From an uncultured Spirochaetaceae bacterium (lineage in GTDB: Bacteria > Spirochaetota > Spirochaetia > Sphaerochaetales > Sphaerochaetaceae): a stretch of 42,143 bases of DNA. Shown here in pieces: positions 1-7,615 of the stretch (position 1 is its first letter; every line of letters starts with the position of its first letter). Under the pieces are notes generated by a model. The model did no database searches. It worked only from the letters and a program-made list of their open reading frames with translations, and was not told where the DNA came from. Both the position numbers and the translations under genes were made by a program. The DNA lies in assembly GCA_944389085.1 (NCBI GenBank), contig CALXLB010000100.1, positions 1 through 42,143 of the forward strand, written 5' to 3'.

Positions 1-161
1 GCGTAAGCCTTCTTTCCTCCATGATCACCTCTCAGACCAATTCTAGCCGCAGGACAGGATGTTGGCAACAATTGCCACAAAATGGATCATCGGGCAATCA
101 TACACAATACCATTGCAAATAATGAACTGCTGGTTTATTACTAAAACAGAAAAAGACTACC

Positions 162-338
162 ATGCAAATCCTTCAAAAACAAGGAAATGATCCGAGGATT
201 CCGCCCATCAGCCATCTTGAGCAGCTAAAAGGAGATAGAGAAGGACAGTTTTCGATAAGAGTAAATGACAGATACAGAATATGCTTCATCTGGAAAGATG
301 GCGATGCATATGATGTGGAATTCGTGGACTATCATTGA
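162..338 (+). pseudogene. HigB/RelE-family toxin, 3' fragment
   Basis: A 58-codon frame whose last ~40 residues match the C-terminal half of HigB-type (RelE/ParE superfamily) mRNA-interferase toxins: HLEQLKGDREGQFSIR, then NDRYRICFIWKDGDAYDVE and the terminal VDYH. Family members are about 92 residues, so roughly the first 45 residues are missing. The upstream in-frame codons stay open for only 13 codons before a TGA and do not resemble a HigB N terminus. The HigA antitoxin that normally follows is also absent: the next gene is a TnpB-like protein. I read it as a toxin remnant left by rearrangement near a mobile element. A functional short toxin is unlikely, because the N-terminal helices of the fold are gone. 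Confidence 0.6.
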
Positions 339-405
339 TCAATAAGCTCATCCGCGCATACTCCATCTTCCATAAGATTGTGATAGCGGATATAGCCAAA
401 TGCTA

Positions 406-414
406 TGGTATAAT
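406..414 (+). promoter_or_regulatory. Extended -10 promoter element upstream of the tnpB-like gene
   Basis: TGGTATAAT is a perfect extended -10 (TGN-TATAAT), ending 26 bp before the ATG at 441. No good -35 lies at 16-18 bp, which is tolerated in extended -10 promoters. The placement would give a leader of about 20 nt. No convincing Shine-Dalgarno sequence precedes the ATG. Confidence 0.4.
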
Positions 415-440
415 ACTATTCAACATGGTAGAATAATATT

Positions 441-1757
441 ATGAGAACGATGGTATCAAGAGAAGCTAGGATCATAGATGAATACAGGCCTTTTCTCGAT
501 ACCATCGGCATATATCAGGAAGCTCTCTCTTTCCTTATCGATGTGGCTGACGAGCATTATGGTGAAATCCGAAATCTTGCCTCGCAGAAGGCGATGACTG
601 CTGTTGAGCGGATGGTCCATTCGACATCATCGAGGAAGGCCATCTATCCGTCATTCGACATCAGATTCCCGAAGTTACCCTCATATCTCCGCAGGGCTGC
701 CATATTCGAAGCTATCGCTGCTGTGATGCTATACAGGAAGAATCTCGCTGGCTGGGAGTCATCTGACAGGAAGAGGAAGAAGCCAAGGCTGAACAGGCGA
801 AGGAATGCCATGCCTGCATTCTACCGCGGCAATATGCTCTCCCTCAACGGGAAGGATGGAGCATATACGGCACGGCTGAAGCTCTGGAAGGATAATGACT
901 GGAAGTGGCATGAGTTCAGGCTGTCCGGAGCAGATGCAAGGAACATAGAGAAGGAATTCAGCCTCAGTGAAGCGAGATGCCCTGTGCTGAAGAAGCATGG
1001 CTGCAGGTTCAGCCTCTCATTCGCATTCGAGAGCAAGGCAGAGCTTCCTGATAAGAAGAAAGCAGATACGATATGCGCGGTGGATATCGGCGTGAGCAAT
1101 GCCGCGGTCTGCTCGATCATCCGATCCGACGGTACTGTCACCGGAAGGAAGCTCATATCCTTCCCGGGAGAAGAAGACCGGCTGATGAGGATAATGAACG
1201 AGCGGAGAGCCGCGCATTCGAGATCAGCGTGCAGGACGCATAGATTGGACCGGTTCCTTAAAAACCATAATGAGAACCTTGCGAGGATGACGGCTGCCGC
1301 GATTGCTGAGCATGCCGCATCAGAAGGAGCATCTGTGATCGTGATGGAGCATCTCAATCCGGGAGGCAAGGCAGGAGGCTCGAAGAAGGAGCGGCTGCAC
1401 CTCTGGAGAAAGAGGGACATCCTGAAGCGCACGGAAGCCATTGCCCACAGGAAGGGCATAAGGTTCTCGACTGTGTATGCAGGAGGGACATCGAAGTATG
1501 CATTCGATGGATCCGGTGCAGTCATAAGGGACAAGGACAACCATTCGCTCTGCACGTTCAAGACGGGCAAGAGGTATAATACCAATCTCTCGGCGTCGTA
1601 CAACATAGGCGGGAGATACCTTATAAGCGAGCTCCTGAAAGCGTGTCCGGAGACGGAGGCGTCGGAGGCCAAGGCTAAAGTTCCTGGCTTATCCGCACGG
1701 GCCACATGCACCCTGTCCGCCTATATCAGTCTTCTTGCGGTGATGGCTTCGGCCTGA
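441..1757 (+). CDS. IS200/IS605-type TnpB-like RNA-guided nuclease homologue, RuvC-III Asp replaced by Asn
   Basis: A 438-residue TnpB-family protein (ancestor group of Cas12). RuvC-I is ICAVDIGVSNAAV with D215. RuvC-II is VIVMEHLNP with E303. A basic bridge-like stretch (LWRKRDILKRTEA) follows. RuvC-III reads YNTNLSASYNIGGRY: the third catalytic acid expected at residue 382 is Asn (codon AAT at 1584-1586). From memory, homologues have YNCDLSASYNIG, so the adjacent zinc-ribbon cysteine is also Thr here. The N-terminal part is rich in Lys and Arg, as expected for a nucleic-acid-binding lobe. No TnpA (Y1 transposase) gene lies nearby, so this is a solo, IS1341-like element. G+C is higher than in the neighbours, consistent with transfer. 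It may be an inactive copy, or a nuclease-dead repressor of the TldR kind; sequence alone cannot decide. Confidence 0.85.
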   Translation: MRTMVSREARIIDEYRPFLDTIGIYQEALSFLIDVADEHYGEIRNLASQKAMTAVERMVHSTSSRKAIYPSFDIRFPKLPSYLRRAAIFEAIAAVMLYRKNLAGWESSDRKRKKPRLNRRRNAMPAFYRGNMLSLNGKDGAYTARLKLWKDNDWKWHEFRLSGADARNIEKEFSLSEARCPVLKKHGCRFSLSFAFESKAELPDKKKADTICAVDIGVSNAAVCSIIRSDGTVTGRKLISFPGEEDRLMRIMNERRAAHSRSACRTHRLDRFLKNHNENLARMTAAAIAEHAASEGASVIVMEHLNPGGKAGGSKKERLHLWRKRDILKRTEAIAHRKGIRFSTVYAGGTSKYAFDGSGAVIRDKDNHSLCTFKTGKRYNTNLSASYNIGGRYLISELLKACPETEASEAKAKVPGLSARATCTLSAYISLLAVMASA

Positions 1758-1880
1758 GCTGAGGGGAGACCGGGCGGTGGAAGGGAAGTCCCCGCCCCCT
1801 AAAGGGGCAAGCGCGGGAGACCGCGTAGAGGGAAGCACCCGCTTCTACAAGCGGGCGAGGTGCACAAGATGATCTTCTGA
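1690..1880 (+). ncRNA. Putative omega-RNA / right end of the TnpB element
   Basis: The 3' end of the tnpB-like gene and the next ~110 bases are very G+C rich and fold into successive hairpins: GCCCC/GGGGC with an A-rich loop (1794-1808), GCGCGG-GAGA-CCGCGT (1811-1826), and CCCGCTT-CTAC-AAGCGGG (1838-1855) inside an outer GCAC/GTGC pair (1835-1863). This matches the known layout of TnpB-associated omega-RNAs, which overlap the tnpB 3' end and finish at the right-end hairpin. The element's right end would be near 1863-1865, and the ~16 following bases would be the guide. The 5' limit is approximate. Confidence 0.6.
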
Positions 1881-2089
1881 TTCATAGACAAATGAAAAAG
1901 AGACATATCCACCTGAAAACAGAAAGAGTTCTCTAGAATCCATCTTTTCCGGCTTTTCAGGAGGCATAATCTTTTCCAGTGAATCGCAAAGCAATAACTA
2001 TCTCCTCTTTTTCCAGCATACCATAAGAAAATATTTGAGTTGCTATCAGACAATTCGGAGGATACTCTGAAATAATAAGGAGCTGAGAA
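1881..2089. other. Gene-free spacer before the phosphohexomutase
   Basis: A+T-rich sequence without a coding frame I can support. A possible promoter for the next gene is TTGCTA-17-TACTCT just upstream of its ribosome-binding site (AAGGAG, 2077-2082). This is weak evidence. No HigA remnant is visible here. Confidence 0.3.
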
Positions 2090-3874
2090 ATGAGATTTCA
2101 TGACAGAAATACAGGTCTTTTCATTGATGACAGCAGTATAAAGATAACCACTGGCACAGCAACTGACGAAAGCTTGAGAGCAACACTCTCGAAATGCATC
2201 CTGTCCGCTTCCGGCTGGAGAGGCGTTATGGCAGCCTCAGGGGATGAGGAAGACAGCAAGGCAGATGTAATTGAAGAACATCTCCTTATTGCAGCAGCCG
2301 CAGCAGTTGCTTTCATCGATTATCTTGGCAAGGAAAATCCAAGATTGATTATCGGATGCGATGCAAGACCTACGGGAAGGCTTCTCAGTGCCGCAGTCAG
2401 AAGAGCAATGATTGCAAAAGGAGCCATCATTGACGATATCTTCATCTCGTCAGCACCTGAGATAATGGCAGCCTCGCATCATTACGATGGATTTTTCTAC
2501 ATCTCTGCTTCTCACAATCCAGTAGGACATAATGGCTACAAGTTCGGTACAGACGGAGGAGTCTATCCCAAAGAAGTAATGGATAAGATCATTCCTCCAT
2601 TCCGGTCCAGTGTTGAGAAAGATGGAGCTGCTGCCGAATTGAGAGCACTGATAGACAGTACCAGTGAAGACGAACTCAAAGCTGTTCTCAGGCACCATAA
2701 TTTTGCAAAGTTCATCTCCCTGCTGCGTTATAAGTCATTTGTAATGAAGACAGCCAGAGCTGACTCCGCATTCACACTGCCTTTCGGCATTGCCATAGAT
2801 TTCAATGGCTCTGCAAGAGCTGCTTCAATTGATAAGACATTTCTCCGCTCTCATGGCGCTTCCATCTGGACGCTAGGGGCGGAACCGGGGCAGATTGAAC
2901 ATGCAATCGTTCCCGAAGGGGAGAACCTTGAACATGTAAGGAAAGCACTGGAGACCATCCATGCAAAAAATCCGGATTTTATCCTTGGTTACATGCCTGA
3001 CAACGATGGAGACAGGGGCAACTTCGTCTATACAGGAAAGAATGGCAAAGCTCACCTGATGAGTGCACAGACTGTATTTGCACTTGTCACTCTCATTGAG
3101 CTTTCACACGATGCTTTCAGAGGCAAGAAGAAGATTGCCATTGCAGTAAATGGCCCGACATCGCTTCTTATTGATGAGATAGCAGAAAAGCTCGGAGCAG
3201 AAGTCTTCCGTTCTGATATAGGAGAAGCGAATGTCGTTTCCCTTGCTGACAAGCTCAGAGCGGAAGGATACACATGCAGAGTCTGCGGAGAAGGAAGCAA
3301 CGGCGGAAACATCACATATCCTGCAAGAGTGCGTGATCCGATGAATTCTCTCATGACTTTTGCCAAGATCTGGTCCATAGATGGGCTTTATCAGTTCATC
3401 ATGGAAAAACTTGGCAAGAAAGCTGATGAAAAGCCTTCAATCTATTCCATCGTATCTGCCCTTCCGAAATACATCACAACCTCTGCATTCTCTTCAGATG
3501 CTGTGATGCATATCAAGAGTACGGACTACAATAAGCTCAAAGCGGAATATGAAGATATACTGCAGTACGAAGGAAACGGAAGAATGCCAGAAGCCTTCTC
3601 AAGATGGGAAGTAAGACAGTATGAAGGATCCGAAGAGGATATCGGAATCGGAACAGAACATAGAGCGCCTGATTCAACAGGAGGACTCAAAGTACAGTTC
3701 TACGACAGCAATAACAAAGCTGCAGGCTATCTCTGGCTTTCGAAATCCCGAACAGAACCAGTCATCAGAACGATGGTTGATATCAGAGGAAATGATAAAA
3801 AGCTCCATGATGCCCTCCTCTCCTGGCAACGGGAAATGGTAAAGAGAGCTGATGACAGAGTCCTCAATAGTTAA
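2090..3874 (+). CDS. Alpha-D-phosphohexomutase (phosphoglucomutase/phosphomannomutase)
   Basis: A 594-residue enzyme interconverting hexose 1- and 6-phosphates in the cytoplasm, at the junction of glycolysis and nucleotide-sugar synthesis. The active-site serine loop is SASHNPVGHNGYKFG with S141. The Mg2+ loop is DNDGDRG with D304, D306 and D308. A sugar-binding loop GEGSNGGNI replaces the usual GEESGH-type motif. The phosphate-binding loop near the C terminus is SRTEPVIR. It is longer than typical ~460-residue PMM/PGM proteins and closer to the ~550-600-residue PGM class. The start has an AAGGAG site 7 bases upstream, and an intrinsic terminator follows directly. Glucose versus mannose specificity, and whether the product is ribose- or hexose-directed, cannot be read from the sequence. 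Confidence 0.85.
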   Translation: MRFHDRNTGLFIDDSSIKITTGTATDESLRATLSKCILSASGWRGVMAASGDEEDSKADVIEEHLLIAAAAAVAFIDYLGKENPRLIIGCDARPTGRLLSAAVRRAMIAKGAIIDDIFISSAPEIMAASHHYDGFFYISASHNPVGHNGYKFGTDGGVYPKEVMDKIIPPFRSSVEKDGAAAELRALIDSTSEDELKAVLRHHNFAKFISLLRYKSFVMKTARADSAFTLPFGIAIDFNGSARAASIDKTFLRSHGASIWTLGAEPGQIEHAIVPEGENLEHVRKALETIHAKNPDFILGYMPDNDGDRGNFVYTGKNGKAHLMSAQTVFALVTLIELSHDAFRGKKKIAIAVNGPTSLLIDEIAEKLGAEVFRSDIGEANVVSLADKLRAEGYTCRVCGEGSNGGNITYPARVRDPMNSLMTFAKIWSIDGLYQFIMEKLGKKADEKPSIYSIVSALPKYITTSAFSSDAVMHIKSTDYNKLKAEYEDILQYEGNGRMPEAFSRWEVRQYEGSEEDIGIGTEHRAPDSTGGLKVQFYDSNNKAAGYLWLSKSRTEPVIRTMVDIRGNDKKLHDALLSWQREMVKRADDRVLNS

Positions 3875-3890
3875 AACAAAGCCAGACTGG

Positions 3891-3920
3891 CCCCCGCTTA
3901 AATTCAAGTGGGGGATTTTT
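3891..3920 (+). terminator. Rho-independent terminator after the phosphohexomutase
   Basis: CCCCCGCTT pairs with AAGTGGGGG (one G-U) around a 6-base loop and is followed by ATTTTT. It lies 17 bases after the stop codon. Confidence 0.85.
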
Positions 3921-3988
3921 CATCACAACATATCCTACAAATATCTGACTTCTTTTATGCGAAAAACATATTTCTTTATAATTAAACA

Positions 3989-4009
3989 GTTTACTAAAAT
4001 TAGGTAAAC
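3989..4009. promoter_or_regulatory. Inverted-repeat operator candidate upstream of the esterase gene
   Basis: GTTTAC-N9-GTAAAC forms a 21-bp dyad in an A+T-rich leader 115 bp before the esterase start. The left arm with its flank (TTTACTAAAAT) recurs exactly, inverted, at 25667-25677 beside the LacI-family gene. LacI-type regulators bind dyads of this size. Two copies of a TTTTCCATTTT direct repeat lie just downstream (near 4036 and 4057). Confidence 0.35.
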
Positions 4010-4124
4010 AAAATTATTCAAGAAAATCAAATAATTTTTCCATTTTAAATCCAGATTTTCCATTTTTAGAATTCGAGTAGATGCTTAAGTTAACCGATTT
4101 AGGCATCAACAAAAGGAGGTCAGG

Positions 4125-5423
4125 ATGCTTAAAAAATCAGCAATCCTATTGATGGTGTTATCGCTCGTAATAGCTACACTGAGTGCGGGTGTTGTGACCG
4201 TAGAAGACCCAAATTCTCCAACTGGTTTTACAACAACTTTCACCTACACAGATGCAGAGGCAACGAATGTCAGGCTGGTAGGATCATTCAATTTCTACAA
4301 AAACAATGATATGCATGTTTTTGCAAGAGGTGCTGCAGTATCTAGTATAAATGATAACCCTGATAATTACACATTCGGACCTGAAGGCTGGGCAAAAGGT
4401 CAAGATATGAGACATATTGCCGATGAAAGCTCTTCATTCAACATGATTAAAGATGGCGACACATGGACATACACCCTCCAACTGCCATGTGCCTCATATC
4501 TCTATACTTATCGTGTTTCATATGACAATGGTGCAACAGAAGTTATCGTGACAGATCCTGAGAATATTCCACCTCAGAATTCGTGGTCAATGAATCCTCA
4601 GCAGAGATCACAGTTCTTCGTACCATTCGATGCAGAGAAACAAAATCCATGGGATGATTGGACATTCCTCTTCCCTATCGAAGACGAATCCAAGAAAGGT
4701 GAAATAGTATATGTTGAATATGAAAGAGCAGACGGAAGCATGGGACCAGCTCAGGTTTATCTGCCAGCTGGATACGATGCAGCAAGATCTGAAGCTTACA
4801 AGACTCTTTACCTTTCTCATGGTGGCGGCGGTTTTGAAGGAGACTGGTTCCATCAGGGCAATGCAAATAATATTGCTGACAGGCTTATTGCAGAAGGAAA
4901 AGTCGAACCATTTATCATCGTTGCTGTAGAGAATGCTTCTTTCTCATCATCAACAGGCGGAACTGGATTCAAGGCAATTGCAACAGATATGGAAGATTAC
5001 CTCATTCCATATATTGAAGAAAACTTCAATGTTGTAAAAGATGCTTCTGGCAGAGCTATGTGCGGGCTCTCAAGAGGTTCCCAGGTTACTTCCTATCTCT
5101 TCCTAAGAGAAACCCAGCTCTTTGATTATTACGCTCCACTTTCTGGTGGTTCCTGCAATCTATATTCACTCGATACAGATCCTGCTGTCCTTCAGTCTGT
5201 TAATCTTTACCTCGGCGCAGGGTTCTCAGATCAGGCGCTTCTCAGACCAGGAGAGTTTGATATCATGTCTCAATCCTCAACGATGGGCTTCTCCTGGCTG
5301 ATGGATGATCTTGGCGTAGAATATAATGGTGGTGGTTCTATCAATATTGTCCCAGGAGCTCACGATTGGTTCGTATGGCCACAACTGATTAATGACTACT
5401 TTGCCAACTATCTGTGGAAATAA
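4125..5423 (+). CDS. Secreted CE1-like esterase (feruloyl/acetyl-xylan esterase type) with N-terminal CBM48-like domain
   Basis: 432 residues. Residues 1-22 form a signal peptide (MLKK, hydrophobic core, LSAG), so the product is exported. Residues ~25-150 resemble an E-set/CBM48-like domain (FTYTDAEATNVRLVGSFNF, then DTWTYTLQL). The rest is an alpha/beta-hydrolase of the esterase-D/CE1 type: an oxyanion segment YLSHGGGGFEGDWF, nucleophile elbow GLSRG with S316, an acid in GAGFSDQ, and H413 in GAHDWFVW. Such enzymes remove ferulate or acetate from plant cell-wall xylan. This fits the pectinase-like gene at 39.2 kb. A strong AAAGGAGG site lies 7 bases before the ATG. It is monocistronic, with a hairpin following. 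The exact acyl substrate is unknown. Confidence 0.75.
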   Translation: MLKKSAILLMVLSLVIATLSAGVVTVEDPNSPTGFTTTFTYTDAEATNVRLVGSFNFYKNNDMHVFARGAAVSSINDNPDNYTFGPEGWAKGQDMRHIADESSSFNMIKDGDTWTYTLQLPCASYLYTYRVSYDNGATEVIVTDPENIPPQNSWSMNPQQRSQFFVPFDAEKQNPWDDWTFLFPIEDESKKGEIVYVEYERADGSMGPAQVYLPAGYDAARSEAYKTLYLSHGGGGFEGDWFHQGNANNIADRLIAEGKVEPFIIVAVENASFSSSTGGTGFKAIATDMEDYLIPYIEENFNVVKDASGRAMCGLSRGSQVTSYLFLRETQLFDYYAPLSGGSCNLYSLDTDPAVLQSVNLYLGAGFSDQALLRPGEFDIMSQSSTMGFSWLMDDLGVEYNGGGSINIVPGAHDWFVWPQLINDYFANYLWK

Positions 5424-5432
5424 TGATATCTC

Positions 5433-5460
5433 TGGCCGCATCGCAATGATGCGGCCATTA
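5433..5460 (+). terminator. Hairpin terminator after the esterase gene
   Basis: TGGCCGCATC pairs perfectly with GATGCGGCCA around a 5-base loop, 9 bases after the stop codon. The following tract (TTATTA) is only moderately U-rich, so termination may be inefficient. Confidence 0.65.
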
Positions 5461-5685
5461 TTACCAATCCAAACCAATTGCATCCACTGGCACTTCAAGT
5501 CGGGAAACATCCTCCGAACGATAAACTGATTGCACGATGCAAACAAACTCCAAGCGTGTTAATTACACTTAAATCATCTTGGATAATTTATCTATCAACA
5601 GAATAATATCAAATTATTAACAATATATTTCTTTTAATTTTTACATATTTCTTTATTTATGATAACATATTTCTCGGAGAGAGAT

Positions 5686-7548
5686 ATGGATAAGATGGTG
5701 TCAGTCAAAGACATTGCAAAAATGTGGAATGTTACAGAAAGAAGAGTTACAGCACTTTGCAAGAATGGAAAAATTGGAGGAGCCATAAAGAATGGTAATG
5801 TCTGGCAGATACCATTCGATTCAGAAAAACCACAAGATAAGCGCGTCAAATCAGGACAATATTCCCGCAATAACCATTCTTTTGAATTGAGATTACCAGT
5901 CGGTATTGTGGATTACAAAGAAACAATCAGAAACAATTACTACTACGTCGATAAAACAATGCTCATAAAAGAGTTCCTCGATGAACTTCCGAAAATCGTC
6001 CTCTTCACTCGCCCGCGTCGATTCGGAAAGACGTTCACAATGAGCATGCTCAGGACTTTCTTCGAGAAAACAGATGAAGACACATCGATATATTTCAAAA
6101 AACAGAAAATCTGGGCATGTGGGAAGATGTACAGAGAGTTCCAAGGTAAATTCCCTGTAATCTTCCTTACATTCAAAGACATCAAAAAGGGGACCTGGGA
6201 AGAAACATATGAAGGACTTGCGAATCTTATAAGACTGGAATATATCAGGCACAAAGAACTCAAGGAAAGTACTAAAATTTCATATCCAGAATTTTACTGG
6301 AATATGATAGACAACAAAGCAAGCCGCGATGATTATGAAATGTCATTGAAGATGCTTTCCCAAATGCTGAAGGAACACTATGGAACCGCTCCTATCATAA
6401 TAATTGATGAATATGATATTCCAATCCAGCAAGGTTATATAAAAGGATTCTATGATAACATCATACTGTTCATGAGAAACCTTTTTTCCGGAGCTTTTAA
6501 AGACAACGAAAACCTCTCATATGGCTTCATGACAGGAATCCTCAGAGTTGCAAAAGAAAGTATATTCAGCGGGTTGAACAATCTTGTCGTCTCTTCCGTT
6601 CTGGATGAGCGTTATAGCCAGTATTTCGGATTCACAAAAGATGAAGTCGAGAAAATGGCTGTATATTATAATGCCACTGAAAAACTCGATGAAATCTGCC
6701 AGTGGTATGACGGATACCGTTTCGGTTCAACAGATATCTTCAATCCTTGGTCGGTAATCAATTACTTCTTCTTCCGGTGCAAATGCCAAGCATATTGGCA
6801 ATCAACAGGAAGCAATGAAATCATAGGAGAAATACTACAGCAAGCTAATACCGATGTTTTTGATGATCTCACAACACTTGTAAAAGGCAAAACCCTAACC
6901 ACATATATCGATACCGGTGTTATATATCCTCAAATCAAGACAAATCAATCAACCATTTACAGCTTCCTGCTGATGACAGGATATCTGAAAGCCACAAGCA
7001 TACAAATAGCCCCTACCGGTGACTACATTACAGAAATTGCGCTGCCAAACAAAGAAATCAGATATGTATATAACAAAGAGATTCTTCAGGAACTGGATCA
7101 ATTTGTTCCCTCTGGACTTTCCTCTTCATTACAAGCAGCTTTAGCCTCTGGGAACAACACAGAACTCAAGATACTACTAGAAAAACTTCTTATTCAGTCA
7201 GTCAGCTTCTATGATACAGCAAAAGAAAACTTCTACCACGGTTTCATCCTCGGACTTTGCTGTCTACTCAATGATTTCTTTACAACTTCAAACAAAGAAT
7301 CTGGCCTCGGCCGTTTTGATATCCAGCTACTTCCGAAAAGGAAAGATCTTCCCGGAATAATCATTGAGCTGAAAGCCATACAGGATGCTGATAAGACAAA
7401 GCTACAAAGCATTGCATGCGAAGCTGTAAAGCAAATCAAGGAAAAAGAATATTACTCCGGATTAATCGCTGAAGGCATAGAAAACATAATTGTTTACGGA
7501 GTAGCCTTCAGCGGAAAATCAGTGGAAATAGAACAGGCCATTGGATAA
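5686..7548 (+). CDS. AAA-ATPase-like / PD-(D/E)XK nuclease-like protein (PF09820 + PF08011 type) with N-terminal HTH
   Basis: 620 residues from the chosen ATG, which has a GGAGA site. An in-frame ATG at 5659 lacks one. Residues ~1-50 form a MerR-like helix-turn-helix (VSVKDIAKMWNVTERRVTAL, then GNVWQIP). The ATPase part carries Walker A (FTRPRRFGKT, ~108-116) and Walker B (IIIIDEYD, D241/E242). The C terminus carries a restriction-like nuclease motif (GRFDI, then IIIELKA: D545, E561, K563). This is the large AAA-ATPase_like family found in many copies in Bacteroidota, Clostridia and some spirochaetes. Its function is not established; defence or mobile-element roles are suspected. The N-terminal HTH, which I do not recall in most members, suggests DNA recognition or self-regulation. 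A bidirectional terminator separates it from the convergent next gene. Confidence 0.8.
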   Translation: MDKMVSVKDIAKMWNVTERRVTALCKNGKIGGAIKNGNVWQIPFDSEKPQDKRVKSGQYSRNNHSFELRLPVGIVDYKETIRNNYYYVDKTMLIKEFLDELPKIVLFTRPRRFGKTFTMSMLRTFFEKTDEDTSIYFKKQKIWACGKMYREFQGKFPVIFLTFKDIKKGTWEETYEGLANLIRLEYIRHKELKESTKISYPEFYWNMIDNKASRDDYEMSLKMLSQMLKEHYGTAPIIIIDEYDIPIQQGYIKGFYDNIILFMRNLFSGAFKDNENLSYGFMTGILRVAKESIFSGLNNLVVSSVLDERYSQYFGFTKDEVEKMAVYYNATEKLDEICQWYDGYRFGSTDIFNPWSVINYFFFRCKCQAYWQSTGSNEIIGEILQQANTDVFDDLTTLVKGKTLTTYIDTGVIYPQIKTNQSTIYSFLLMTGYLKATSIQIAPTGDYITEIALPNKEIRYVYNKEILQELDQFVPSGLSSSLQAALASGNNTELKILLEKLLIQSVSFYDTAKENFYHGFILGLCCLLNDFFTTSNKESGLGRFDIQLLPKRKDLPGIIIELKAIQDADKTKLQSIACEAVKQIKEKEYYSGLIAEGIENIIVYGVAFSGKSVEIEQAIG

Positions 7549-7561
7549 CATGAAAATACAA

Positions 7562-7595
7562 AAATCCCTTCTTGCAGCCCTATCGGAAGGGATTT
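7562..7595. terminator. Bidirectional terminator between the two convergent ATPase genes
   Basis: AAATCCCTTC and GAAGGGATTT form a 10-bp perfect stem around a 14-base loop, with A/T-rich flanks on both sides. It lies 13 bases after one stop codon and 20 before the other. Confidence 0.7.
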
Positions 7596-7615
7596 CTCTC
7601 TCTGAAACCTGTCCA

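Noticed and set aside
821-1711. A 296-codon open frame on the minus strand opposite the tnpB-like gene.
   Set aside because: It is antisense to a clear TnpB-family protein, has no recognisable motif, and arises from the G+C-rich codon use of that gene.
3891-3920. Possible relic of an IS605 right end, because CCCCCGCTT/AAGTGGGGG resembles the TnpB element's CCCGCTT/AAGCGGG hairpin.
   Set aside because: It is fully explained as an intrinsic terminator with a T-tract directly after a stop codon, and no tnpB remnant adjoins it.
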